A DNA stretch of 64,000 nt, taken from Rozella allomycis CSF55 (lineage: Eukaryota; Rozellomycota). Both the position numbers and the translations under genes were made by a program. Of the stretch, positions 35,944 to 46,934 are shown piece after piece. The number at the start of each line of letters is the position of its first letter. Within the stretch, counting starts at the first letter, position 1. The notes below the pieces were generated by a model that was not told the origin of the DNA, ran no database searches, and saw only the letters and a list, made by a program, of their open reading frames with translations. Where the stretch lies: assembly GCA_000442015.1 (NCBI GenBank), contig KE561265.1, positions 1 to 64,000 on the forward strand, read 5' to 3'.

Positions 35944-37065
35944 TTATTTTTCTTTTTTCATAAATTTGCTGACCTTGTTATAACTTGCTGGTTTACGTTT
36001 GAGAGTACCCTCCACTTGTTCGAAAGCCATTTCATCTTCACTTTCAAAAACTAAGTGCTCGTTTTCTTCCTTTGATATGCTTTTAAGACTTTGAGGCTCA
36101 TCTCTTTTTTCTCTTGGTGTAACATTTTTTCGATATTGATATTCTTCAAGGGCTAATTAAACAAAGCAAAATCCTTTACGATGAAGTTTTGCTAGCTTCC
36201 GAAATGGCTTTTCTTCAAGTTTATTTATCTTATCTGTTGCATTAAGCATTTCTTGAACATTTTTAAATCGAACAAATGCCTTGTTAAAATCATATTATAA
36301 AATTACAAATGGGCGCCCATTGAAATAATCGAGGAACGCTACTTGACCATATTTTTGAATAAATTGCTTCAAGTCACTATATACAATATTTGGTGTAATG
36401 TCAAGAACCTGACATATGGTTCCCTTAGGCTGTGACCATCCTAACTTTGATTCATGTTTATTATTTCTATCGCATTTCTTTATTTCCTTCATTAAATGCA
36501 AAAGCTCTTTGTATTCCTTGTTTCTTTGTGACCAAATATGTCTATTCTGGATTATAATAAATAACTACTTCTTCAAGATCCGCTTCCTATACAGTTTATG
36601 GCCTTCATTGTCGCGATTTTCTTTCCAAAGACTAATACCTTGTTCCATAGTGTCTGGGTCATTGAATTCAATGAATCCATAACCTCTCACTTTGCCAGAT
36701 TCTTGTTTAGGTACAGCCGCAAAAGCGACTTTCAAAGGCTTAAAATATTCATGCAAATCTTCGTGTGTTACGTTACAAGGGAGTGGTTCTATATAGATTG
36801 TTCTGTCATCAGAGTTTATTCTTTGGAAAGGGATTATTCTACGAATACAGGTGCCTTCAGGATTTAATTCCAAAAGATTTGAGAGTAACACAGCATTTCT
36901 AATATGACTTGGAGTACATTCCATAGATTTCAGTTTGTTAAATGTTAAGAGAATTTCAACTGGTAGCCATCCGTTGTTTTCCTCCATTTTATCAATTATG
37001 AATCGATTTTTGGACATATTAGCATCGCTAAAATAGAATTCTAACTGCTCCTTTATATCTGGCAT
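35944..37065 (-). CDS. LARP7: La-related protein with La motif, RRM and xRRM (LARP7/Pof8-like)
   Basis: Starts MPDIKEQLEFYFSDANMSKN, the La motif (residues 1-75, FNKLKSM core). RRM1 follows (RTIYIEPLPCNVTHEDLHEY ... RGYGFIEF), then a second RRM beginning KGTICQVLDITPNIVYSDLK and containing QVAFLDYFNGRPFAFVRFKN, which has the form of the xRRM of LARP7/genuine La (GxVxYVDFxxGxxEGYVRF). The tail is charged and ends NKVSKFMKKEK. Three introns of 27 nt. La proteins guard Pol III transcripts; LARP7/Pof8 types bind telomerase RNA or U6. The layout suits LARP7 slightly better than La itself. It is next to tRNA-Met, upstream. Confidence 0.8.
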
Positions 37066-37228
37066 TTTTCAGAAATTTCTCCACTCTTCGGTCTTCCACT
37101 ATTTGAACTTACTAAAAAAGAAACATTATTTAAGAAATAGACAAAGCTTTTGACTACTTTTTTTACCACTGAATTTTAAAACTCGTAGGTATAACCAATT
37201 ACCAATAAAATGGGCATTCAAAAAAGCT

Positions 37229-37300
37229 AGCAGCGCCAAGTTTCGATCAAGGGACCTCTGAGTTATGAGCCCAGCGCTCTTCCAACTGAGCTACGCTGCT
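37229..37300 (-). tRNA. elongator tRNA-Met (anticodon CAT), imperfect T-arm
   Basis: Minus-strand cloverleaf: acceptor AGCAGCG/CGCTGCT (7 of 7 pairs), D-arm GCTC...GAGC, anticodon stem CTGGG/CTCAG with loop CTCATAA. The T-arm is odd: CCTTG-ATCGAAA-CTTGG has two T-T mismatches in the five-pair stem, and position 54 is A instead of T, so the B box is weak. Acceptor and anticodon arms argue it is or recently was functional; a decaying copy or base-call errors are alternatives. Confidence 0.8.
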
Positions 37301-37335
37301 ATAGCGAAAAGTCACAAATATAACAATTAACATAA

Positions 37336-39764
37336 TCAGTACTTTATTTGTTTGCTGTTGTAGTAACTGTATGATTTATATATTGTAGCATCCAAATTAT
37401 TCTTTTCTAAAAGTTCAGCGAATGATTTTGCACCGCTTGATGTGAGCTGAATTTCATCATTTTTCATTATGGAAATAAGTTCTTTGGCAGCCTCCAGATT
37501 GTCTACTTCATTAAGGAATGCCAAAGCGTGTTCACAAAAGTCAGAGTCTGGACTTCCTTTATCTAATATTGCCTTTATAATCTTCATTCCAGTTTCAGAA
37601 TCTTTATTTGTAGAACAATTGTCTAGAAGTCTAATGTAAGTTTGCAGATAGACTTTGTATCCATCACTACAAAGGTTTTGAATAATTGGAAATGCAAGTG
37701 ATGGTCTGTTTAATTCAATACAAAGATCAACCAACTGCATTAGAAAGACCCCTAGTTGGAAATAGCTTCCAAAATATCCAAGGCGTTTAAAATCGCTATA
37801 TTTTAAGGCATTGTCTAAATCTTTTAATAAAATGTATTTTCTCATTAGAAAACTGATTGTGTATGCATTCCATTCAACATGAAGCCTTTTCATATCGTCT
37901 AAAACCTGTGCAAGGGGCAAACATATTTTACTTTGTCAATTTTATCGAAATCTTTAAAATTTAAGTAATACTCCATCATGACATTGAAGAGTGACGTTTT
38001 GACGTTGTCTAGTCTTGTCAAGGCTAAATTGTAAACTTCTTCTGCTTTATCTGGGTTTCCAGCGCTGAACAATAGTTTAATAAAAGTAACGTAGCTTTTA
38101 GTTTCCAAGTAGGCATTTTCTTTTATGGCTCTTTCCAACCAAACATGGCTTTGATCTACATTGTGTGAACTCTGTAATTGTTCAAATACTTTTACAAAAA
38201 AGGTTTGAGAGAATGGCATTCCTTTTTCTTTCATAGCGCTAAATACAATAGAGTCATTCAATGAATCTTTGTTGGCTAACAATGCCAACAAATGTTCTTC
38301 ATACAACTCCCCAAGTATATCAAGAGGTAAATCTTTATTTAAGCTTAAGATTTCATTGGAATTTTGTATTGCTCCATTTCTACTAAATGACCAAATTAAA
38401 GCTTTGATGTGACTCTTTTCAATTGGAATTTTCAAGTCATTTAGCCTATTGAACCAAGCCACGCATTCATTGATTTTTCCGTTTGCTCCAAACTTGCGAA
38501 TTATATAATCCATCAATAACGCGGAAGGTTTTTCATTAAATTTCAAGTTTGTTTCAATTTCATTTACTATCATTAAAAAGTAATAATCGTCTTTCGTTTT
38601 GACTAATGTGCTATTGGTTGTTAAAAGCTCATTTAACAAAACTTCTAAAATTTTATTTGAAGTTTTAAACGATAGTTTTTTCATAAACATAAATTCATCA
38701 AATGCATTTAATGTTCGTTTGTATTGCAAGCAGCCCGATATCACTGATTCAAACATTTCAACTGATAAATATTTCTAAATTGTCATTTGTTAATCTAAAT
38801 GTTACTTTATTAGAACGATATCTATTAAACAATTTAAACAACATGTCAAACTTTCCAAGTCGCTTCAAAGTCTCCAGTTTCACTTCAAACATTTTCTTTG
38901 TAAATATTGACTTAAATTGATAGCATTGTTCAAAAATTTTATACGCTCTTTGAAAATCATTATGCCTAACTGCAAAATTTAAAATTTCTTCAACAGTTTT
39001 TGGACTAAAAATGGCAAAATGCTTTGATAAACTTTCAAACTCTCTCCAGAATTCTTCTTTTTGATTATGTTTAGACAATTCTTTGAAATACTTTTCAATA
39101 GATGAAGAACTCAAAGTTTGTAGGTCTAAAAGGGGTTTTTCATAACTTTTAACATCATTAGTCACATTTTCATTGCAAGATACATTGATTACAAGTAATT
39201 CTTTCGGTATATCATACACTTTTATATCATCAACATTTATTTCGTCGATTCCATTTTTTCTCATTACATTTTTCAATACATCAATAGTAAGTTTATTATC
39301 TATTTTCTTCCTCTCCAAGGCAACTTTTGCTAATTCTTGAATCTTGTCAACTTCTTTCATTTTATCATAATACTGTAAAATGCATTGCAGTATTTGTTCA
39401 TTGAAACATGGGCCATCAAAATCAAGAATAAAGTCACACAGTCTTTTAAATTCTTCTCTAGAATTCTAATTTAAACGATTATATTAGATATTACATCTTC
39501 AATCACATATTTGCTATAAAATTCGTCCAATAAATTCATCAGATCCCTTGTTTCAATCATTCCTTTCGCTAAAATTGCATGAGGCTTATTTTCCATCTTC
39601 AAATTTATCCACGTCACTATATTGTCGCCAGATTCAGGTTTAGAGATACAATTCAGAGACCGAACCATTTCTAAATCCCTTTTTACCAGTACGGTACTAG
39701 AATATAGGCGTTTAAAGAATATATTTTTGCACAAATGTTTCACGTTAAAAGACTTTAGATACAT
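37336..39764 (-). CDS. PPR-like helical-repeat protein, probably mitochondrial
   Basis: About 780 residues after removal of three introns (29, 31 and 26 nt, GT-AG). The N-terminus MYLKSFNVKHLCKNIFFKRL is basic and amphipathic without acidic residues, as in mitochondrial targeting peptides. The rest is alpha-helical pairs with a PPR/TPR rhythm (TVEEILNFAVRHNDFQRAYK, NECVAWFNRLNDLKIPIEKS, AEEVYNLALTRLDN, VYLQTYIRLLDNC). Fungal proteins of this type process or translate mitochondrial RNAs; the target cannot be read from sequence. The ATG at 39764 lies only 9 bp after the stop of CIAO1 on the same strand. Several ORFs in the region merge only if the introns are respected. Confidence 0.65.
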
Positions 39765-39773
39765 ATGTAATTA

Positions 39774-40903
39774 TTAAAATTGCCAGGGTAAGTACAAAGT
39801 AATATGCCATTTTATTAGTATTCCGTCATCATCACAAGTTACAAATTCGTTTTCTCCTATCCATTTAATGTCGTTTATATCAACTACGGAAGCATTTTCA
39901 TAATATTGCATCAACTCCAAAATTTCCTTCTCCTCGTCGTTTTTACTCTAAAACAATATAAATAATGATATTTACCAATTTATAAATTGAGATACTTCGA
40001 TCAGCGCCAGAGCATACTATCAAATCCGGTCGCCATTTATTCCATGATACACAATAAGCAGGTAATGGAAACATTGTCTCTTTCCCTTCTTTCCCAATTT
40101 TACACTTGATAATATTCTCGTATTCTATTTAAAGATAAATAAAATATTACTCGAATCAATCATCTTAAAAATGGCAATGTTACTGTCTTCAGAAACTGAC
40201 ACAAAATAATCACCAATTGCATTGAAATCAATCGCCCAAACAATGGATTCATGGACTTGTATCACCTGATCACAAAACCATTCGTCATCATTAGGATCTG
40301 CTTTCCAAACTCGAATAGTATTGTCATAACTGCAGGATAACAATATTTCGTCAGACGGGTGCCACAAGACCTTTTTAACGTCTTGAGAATGTTCTTGAAG
40401 AATTGAAAGACACTCAAATTCATTGTCATCTTGTGCTTCCCAAATCCAAACGCTCTTGTCACGACCACAAGTCGCAAGTAACTGTCCGTTAGAATGCCAT
40501 GTTACACATTTCACCTCATTTTCATGGCCCTCCAAAGTCGCAATCAATTCGAAATCTTTTTTTAAAAGATTATCATTGAAATACCATCTTCTAGTTNATC
40601 ATTGAATTACCATCTTCTAGTTCTTTTCGCAAAATATTGCACACACCATCAAAACCACATGACGCAATTTTATTTGGAAAAGGAGAAAAGCATATATTCC
40701 TAACTGTTCTATCATGGGCATTTTCAAATTCGCTCATGATCTCCATCGAAGGGATCTTCCACAAAATAATCTTCTTGTCGGATGAACAAGACAACATATA
40801 TTTGGCATCAAATGATAGAGATAAAGCCCAGGCACATTCGGAATGCGCTAAATTAATTAAATATGACATGTACCTTTGAAAGAATCAACTTTTTCTATGA
40901 GCA
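39774..40903 (-). CDS. CIAO1: WD40 protein Ciao1/Cia1 (cytosolic iron-sulfur assembly)
   Basis: Seven-bladed WD40 propeller that hands Fe-S clusters to nuclear and cytosolic enzymes. First exon [10 protein letters not shown] joins [20 protein letters not shown]. Cia1-type repeats follow: [99 protein letters not shown]. The GH-x3-VKCVxWxxxG and [11 protein letters not shown] blocks are diagnostic. An N at 40597 lies in a duplicated 25-nt stretch that falls within an intron. The start codon is 18 bp from that of the divergent neighbour. Confidence 0.9.
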
Positions 40904-40921
40904 TTATTGTGAAAAATCAGA
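40904..40921. promoter_or_regulatory. 18-bp space between divergent start codons
   Basis: Only 18 bp (ATTATTGTGAAAAATCAG followed by the next gene's A) separate the ATG of CIAO1 (minus) from that of the unknown gene (plus). Any promoter elements must overlap the coding sequence or first introns of one of the two genes. Confidence 0.7.
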
Positions 40922-41720
40922 ATGGTGACTTTTCTTTCTGAATCTCAAGAATCATCATCCGACAAGGAAAATCGATTTAAAAGTAAAAATCTCATTTATC
41001 ATGAAACTAGTTTCAAGAAAGAAAAGATCTTCTTTCACTATCATCGACAGTCATGATTCTCAGATGTTATCCAGTCAAAAGTCAAGTCGGAAAGTGAAAA
41101 GAAGTCCCAGTTTCAATATTACAGAAAACATGAGTCAGAATCTCTTTGATACTGAGATGCATGGGAACATAGAATACGAGAGCAGTCAACCAAGTGAAGA
41201 ATTGAAACCAATTATTGAATTATACTCCAAAGAATACATTAATAGCATTGAAGACAATCCTTTTACCACTACGGACTCAGATACTATGATGAATGAGCTG
41301 TCTATACATCCCATTAATCACTGTGACATAATTAATGTCAATGATATAACAACTACGGATTCAATAGATGAAATTCATTTTAAATACCGTAATGAGGAAA
41401 GAGAACAGGTGAGGAGTTTATTGACTGCCAAAGTCGATGTGGCCGCGACGGCGACAAATAGCGTTGTACTATTTGAACGATTAAAAGGAGTCATTGATGA
41501 TAAAGATATTGATTTACCTTATATTCAAAACACTGTGTTTACTGTTATCAGTGAGCTAGAACCCAAATTTGACAATGTCCACGTTTATGATGTAGAAATT
41601 AACAAGGAACAAAGGGGAACATTAATTTCTCAAAGAATATTAAATAATGGTAGTGTTTTAAATAGTGACCATTATAAATTTGTGGAAGTTTCATTAAATA
41701 GTTACGTCATGAAAAACTGA
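40922..41720 (+). CDS. unknown protein with KEN motif and Ser/Lys-rich N-terminus
   Basis: About 256 residues; one intron (40983-41010, 28 nt). I begin at MVTFLSESQESSSDKENRF, upstream of a later ATG that sits inside the intron. The first 60 residues are Ser/Lys/Arg-rich and disordered, with SDKENRFK (a KEN tripeptide as in APC/C substrates) and RKKRSS (NLS-like). The C-terminal half (LLTAKVDVAATATNSVVLFE, YIQNTVFTVISELEPKFDNV) looks folded and helical. I do not recognise the family. A cell-cycle-regulated nuclear protein is a guess from the KEN and basic patch only. The 290 bp after the stop hold nothing I can name. Confidence 0.6.
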
Positions 41721-42010
41721 GATGCCGCGCATATCATGGTCAGTTAAGAATAAGCTGTGCATTTTATGAATAAAGCAATTTATTGTATTTAAAGTCATGT
41801 TAATGAATTACAATTATGCTCCAAGTTTAGGGGTAACCTCCCAACTAGATGTATTTGTAATTACCCGTTAAGTTCAAACTTCTCATACCTACTATATATC
41901 TAGTATCTACTAATATTAATGCAATCAATATCATTTTTAATATTAATGCATTCATTTTTTTCGGCTTCAGAATTTCCTAAAAGTGAACAAAACAATATTG
42001 ACAACAGGAT

Positions 42011-44091
42011 ATGACCAGAAACATACAAGATTTGATTTCATTCTTTACTAGGAATAAAGACTTTATTCCTCCTAATTATGAAGCAACATTGGATGGTTGG
42101 AAAACATTAACAAATGAAGAAGTGTTAAGAATTCATAACTTTGTTCCATTTTGGGCAGAAGAGTATTTCATCAATATAGTTATTCAAAATTACTTGTATG
42201 ATCATTCAAACGAAGAGGTATTGCAGAGATTGGCTACAACAAAGCCCAAAGTATTTGCTGGATTTATTTCAAGGGAATGGTTGAAGGAAAGTAATATTAA
42301 ATGTCTGTTGAATATTCTATCATTAATATCTGATCATCTTAAACCAGAATTTGTTCTTGAAATCCTGGAAAATGCCATTGAAAGAATAGATGACGAGACT
42401 GTTTTAAAGTCGACAACAGCATATTTAATGAGAAACACGAGTAAATTTAGCGAGGCTCTAGTTTATAAACTCATTGATAATTTGTCTGAGACGCAAGATA
42501 GAAACCTGGTTTATACATTACTACATGTACTANTTATACATTACTACATATCGTAGTCAAAAATAGACCTGAATTTATTTCATTATGGAAAGATTTATTG
42601 CTTCCAAATTTAAGTCTTGACATTGAGATTGAAAAGAGAAAGAAATCATGGATGATATTGTCCATGCTATGCGATAGCAACGATTTTACTGAAAAGGCCT
42701 TGAATATGGATCAAATGGAGTCTATTCTAGAAGATATTGAGTTTGAGAGTGAAGATTGCGTATTAAGTATTCTGAAATGTCTAAATTGTTGGCAAAGAAG
42801 AAAGGAAGCGCGAGAACTTTTAAGTCTAAAATGCAAAGGTTTTTTAAAACAAAAAGTACACATTGAAAAGTACAAAACACTTTCGCTTGTTTGCTTGAGC
42901 AAAATTGAACCAAAGGTTGAGTATTTTAAGCAACTGGTTAGACAGTTTCCTTTGGACAGCAGTAAAGAAGAAATATTAGAAGCATTAGTTGCAGGGTCTT
43001 CTATTGGTGAGATTAAAGAATATTTGTGCAAAGAAATTGAAATATTTTACAGATTTATTGAAAATGATTGTAATGAATCTTTGCATTTAAGTATTTTAAC
43101 AATAATAAACAATATTTGTAATTTTAAACCTATTCTTTCTAAAGAACAAGAAGAAATGAAAAAACTTGCGAAAATTGCAAAACAATTTGTACCAGATGAT
43201 GATGCATTGAATGAGGATGAATTTGTTTCCAAAAGATGTAAAATAATTTTAAAATCCAAAATTCTTTCTTTATTAATAAAAAAGAGCAAATCTGAAGAGA
43301 ATTTGAAGCTCTTTGTAAAGCTCTCGAATTCGATTGTGCGTGATCAAGAAAATAGAAATGAATATGTGAAACAATGCGGAATAAAACACTTACTGAAATC
43401 AATTTCTTTTAATAAAGATGACAATGAAATTGTTAATTTAGCCAGTGTTGCATTAAGCAGAATCTGCATTAGCGTTAATCCAAATTTAGGATTTTCGACA
43501 TCTCAACAACAAGAATTATGCGTTATTTTTAATAATATGTTGAAAACTGAAGATTCTTTGACTTTATTTGAAACTTTGCTGGCGTTGACAAACATGGTTT
43601 CAATTGGCAAAGAAATTCAATCGTTTGTATTTGAAAGAAAAATGCATAAAAATGTTGAGGTTCATTTATTGCATTCTAACGAGAGGATTCAATGTGCTGC
43701 AGCAGAATTCTTTTGCAATTTATCAATGTTTACTCCATTTGTTGAAAGTTGTGCTTCCAGTTCCAAATTGCAATTGTTTGTGTATTTAATGGATGCTCAT
43801 ATGACTGAAACTAGATCAGCTGCTAGTGGATGCCTTGCTATAATGTGTGAACAATCAGACCAAGTATGCCAAGCGTTAGTTAAATGTGATCGTTTCATTA
43901 ACATTTTATCTTTATTAATAAAAGAAGAAAATCATTCTTTAGTTGAGAGAGGGCTTGTAATTCTAGCGTCCTGCGTTCATTATCTTCAGAGAAAAGAAAG
44001 ACTAGAATTTATTCCAATGATTTCCAAAAAGACGTTTGATCCACAAATGAAAGAAATTTTAAATTATTTAAATCAAAATTTAATATTGTAA
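42011..44091 (+). CDS. UCS-domain myosin chaperone (She4/UNC45 family)
   Basis: About 690 residues of armadillo-like helices, single exon apart from an assembly join. The C-terminal half fits the UCS domain: NEYVKQCGIKHLLKSISFNK, NLASVALSRICISVNP, IQCAAAEFFCNLSMFTPFVE, RSAASGCLAIMCEQSDQVCQ, HSLVERGLVILASCVHYLQR (family: ATECMCNL...AAAGALAML...HRGLVI). UCS proteins fold and stabilise myosin motors. No N-terminal TPR is seen, as in fungal She4/Rng3. The N at 42533 stands between two copies of TTATACATTACTACAT; dropping one copy restores the frame. It converges on DNAJC17 (61 bp). Confidence 0.75.
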
Positions 44092-44152
44092 ATAAAATAT
44101 TTAAATGAAAAAAATAAATCACGATTTTTATTTGTGGTTTCTTTAGGCCTTT

Positions 44153-45123
44153 TTATCGTTGATTTTTCATTTGTTGGGCTTTGCGGAGTTTCATCAAAAT
44201 TGTGTTTTCGAATTCATCAAAATTATCAAGAAAGTTTTTTTCTAAATTTAAATTCTTCTTTTCTGTTTTTTCTTCATCAACTTTCTTTGCGATCATTGGA
44301 GCGCTTCCTTTGGCCCAATTGATTGTGAATGGCTCCAACCTTTCATCACCCTCGCTCTTTTTTGAAATTACATAAAACTACTCAATATTTAAATATAAAT
44401 TTACAGCTTCTGTTGTTGTTTTGAATAAAATCACTGCACTTGGCTTCGTAGTCGACATTACTAAATGCTCAACCATCCCATAATCATTAAATAAGTGAAG
44501 TAGCATTTCTTTATCATATGAATCTATATTCAACCATTTAATGTGCAATGTTCTATCCAATTCAGATTCCTTTTGTTTTTCTAATTCTACATTCTCTTTG
44601 GAATCGAAATATTTTCTCAGCAGAATATCTTCTTCTTCTTTAATCTTTTCATACCCTTGTCTTTTAAGTTCGTTTAACTATTTAATCATCTATCTAATGG
44701 TTACTTGCATTTGTCTTTTAACTTTCTCTTCATACTCCTCATCTTTTCTCTTTTTAAACGCAGACTCTCCATTAACAAGTTCTACTCAAACTAATTATTA
44801 ATTCTTACTGTCCATCATTCTCTTCCTCACTGCATCCATTTCAGCATCTCTCTTTTTTCTTTCCAATTTCGCCTTGTACATTTCATCATACTTTTTCCTT
44901 GTTTCAGGATTATTTAACACATCAAATGATTTTTTAACCAACAGAAACATCTTCTCTATCTTCTATCACTAATAAAAATACCTGCATCAGGATTATCTGG
45001 ATTCTTGTCTGGATGATACTGCAATGCCTTCAAACGATACGCCTTCGATATATCCTTTTCATTTGCAAAGGGTTCAACTTGCAACAACTCATAAATATCC
45101 TGTGAAAAATCAAACTCTGACAT
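44153..45123 (-). CDS. DNAJC17: J-domain plus RRM protein DNAJC17/Cwf23-like
   Basis: Hsp40 cochaperone of the spliceosome. N-terminus [21 protein letters not shown]-domain with the HPD motif in [15 protein letters not shown] and [20 protein letters not shown]. Then a Lys/Arg/Glu-rich coiled coil ([18 protein letters not shown]) and an RRM-like domain ([20 protein letters not shown] ... [15 protein letters not shown]). J-domain, coil and RRM in this order is the DNAJC17 architecture; the yeast counterpart is Cwc23 and its absence affects splicing. Four introns of 26-27 nt, all GT-AG. The start codon faces the LRR gene's 3' end 60 bp away. Confidence 0.88.
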
Positions 45124-45182
45124 AAATACAAATGTGGCGCTGCATTAGGTCTAAACATTTTTAATCTATTCGAAAATATTTA

Positions 45183-46607
45183 TTAATGTAGATGACGATT
45201 TAAGCAAGAATCCTTACAAACACGCTGCCGAGTTGGGATTTTATTGTGGAACTGATCACTCTTCATATCAATTTGTTCAATTAAATCAACGTAAAAATCT
45301 AAATATGGCCCTGAGCAACTCTCACAAACACTTTCATACTTGTTCAAGTGGCAGTAAAGAAGAAAAGGCAACAATCTATCTTCAGCGCTCATCATTGAAT
45401 CAAGAGAACCTTCATTAAACTCTATCATTTCCAAATTGTTCAATTGATTCATGTCTTGCTCGCCCTTCTTGTTTTCATTAATCATAATTTTCATTGGTTC
45501 AGCAAATTTTCCAATAATAAACATTCTACTACAAAGCTCCTTCAAAGTGGGCGTATTTGAGTCATTAGGATAATACTTGCCAGTACTTGAGAGTAGCGGA
45601 TTTTCTGTCGCATTAAAGTTTTCCACCTCTCGAAGCATTTCAAAGGTAGCGGGGAACCAGCTTATTCTATTTCTTCTCAGGTCAAGTTTAACCAACTGTC
45701 TAAGATCTCCTAGTTCAATAGGCAGCTCCGTGATATAATTTTGAACAAACCCGCATTTCTTCAAACTATGCAATTTCCCTATAGTAGATGGTAATTCTAC
45801 AATTCGGTTATCATTAAGATTCAAATATTCCAGCTTTGACAACATCCCAATTTCAAAAGGTAAAGATTCAATGAGATTAATTGCTAGATTCAAACGCACC
45901 AAATTGCATAGACGATGGACATCAATTGGAATCTTTGTTATCCTATTTGTATGCATTATCAAAGATTTGAGCATTTTCAAGTCCACTATTTGCGGCGGGA
46001 AAACATTAAACGTATTCACCGAAAGATTAAGCTCATTTAGAGATTTCAAATTTGAAAATGAGCTTGGCAGGGAAGTCAAATGATTATTCGTAGCTGATAA
46101 AGAGCTCAAGTTTTTCAGATTACCAAACTCTTGCGGCAGAATAGTCAATTCATTCCACGAAACATCCAAAAAGGTCAAATTCGTCAAATTACATATTGAA
46201 TCTGGAAGTACTGTAAGAATATTCCTCTGCAAATCCAACGCCTTCAATCTAACGAGTTCCCCAATGCTTTCTGGCAGTGAATGCAGCTGGTTACTAGCCA
46301 CAGTCAACAATTTCAAGTTTTTCAACAACCCAAAATCTTGTGGCAGTTCAGTTAGTCTATTAAACGACAATGATAGTTTTGTTAAATTTTTGAGTAACAA
46401 AAACTCTTTTGGAATTGACTGGATGAGATTTTCTCTGAATGAAACTTCGATTAGCTTTTTAAAGTGAGAAATCCTGGGATCTATTTTCGTGAGTTGATTG
46501 TTTCGCAAGTGAATCGAGGTTATTGAAGAGTATTTGAAAATGTCGTCTGGGATTGACACTAGTTGTTGGTCACTGAGGTTAATGGCGCGTGAATCCGTGT
46601 TTCCCAT
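45183..46607 (-). CDS. myristoylated leucine-rich-repeat protein
   Basis: 474 residues, no introns. It begins MGNTDSRA, a strong N-myristoylation site (Gly-2, Ser-6). About 14 LRRs of 23 residues follow (LxxLxxLxLSxNxLTxLPxxF type: NLTKLSLSFNRLTELPQDFG, NLTFLDVSWNELTILPQEF), of the SHOC2/Ras-suppressor kind. The C-terminal 110 residues are different, with two close Cys pairs (CESC) and no domain I know. SHOC2-like LRR proteins scaffold small GTPases at membranes. The LRR phase is regular with no broken repeat. A TATA box lies 24-32 nt before the ATG, and the leader contains CTCCCCACACGAA. Confidence 0.75.
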   Translation of the reverse strand: MGNTDSRAINLSDQQLVSIPDDIFKYSSITSIHLRNNQLTKIDPRISHFKKLIEVSFRENLIQSIPKEFLLLKNLTKLSLSFNRLTELPQDFGLLKNLKLLTVASNQLHSLPESIGELVRLKALDLQRNILTVLPDSICNLTNLTFLDVSWNELTILPQEFGNLKNLSSLSATNNHLTSLPSSFSNLKSLNELNLSVNTFNVFPPQIVDLKMLKSLIMHTNRITKIPIDVHRLCNLVRLNLAINLIESLPFEIGMLSKLEYLNLNDNRIVELPSTIGKLHSLKKCGFVQNYITELPIELGDLRQLVKLDLRRNRISWFPATFEMLREVENFNATENPLLSSTGKYYPNDSNTPTLKELCSRMFIIGKFAEPMKIMINENKKGEQDMNQLNNLEMIEFNEGSLDSMMSAEDRLLPFLLYCHLNKYESVCESCSGPYLDFYVDLIEQIDMKSDQFHNKIPTRQRVCKDSCLNRHLH

Positions 46608-46934
46608 TTCGTGTGGGGAGCTGGCATGATATTTATATAGAGATTTGAATGAGCCAATCGTTTAGTGAGGGACATGCGGTACCACTTTTGTCTGCCTAAA
46701 AATAGGCTTGAAACAGATCGTGTCCGTGGTGGGTTGTGAGTAATGAGTTTAAACCAAAGACAAAATCCTTTGTTGAGTTTATGAAAACCAATTACTTTGA
46801 GTGAGTCGATATTTTTCTAAATACGCATATGTGCCCTGAAAAGTGAAAAGAATTTATTTCACAATTCCAAATAACTATCACACTGAATAAGCTCTGTCAA
46901 ATCAACATTAGAATTTAGATTTACTTTGCCACCA
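46608..46934. promoter_or_regulatory. divergent promoter region of the LRR and kinesin genes
   Basis: 327 bp with no gene. On the LRR side a TATATAAAT (46631-46639, minus) lies 24-32 nt from the ATG. On the kinesin side the last bases are TTTGCCACCA before the ATG at 46935. The middle has no clear motif. Confidence 0.5.

Noticed and set aside
39774-40903. Operon of CIAO1 and the PPR gene
   Set aside because: Close spacing is general here; I see no trans-splicing signal or shared function.
44375-44405. Odd 3' splice site in DNAJC17
   Set aside because: A 27-nt intron ending GAG keeps frame and reads [10 protein letters not shown]; it is canonical.
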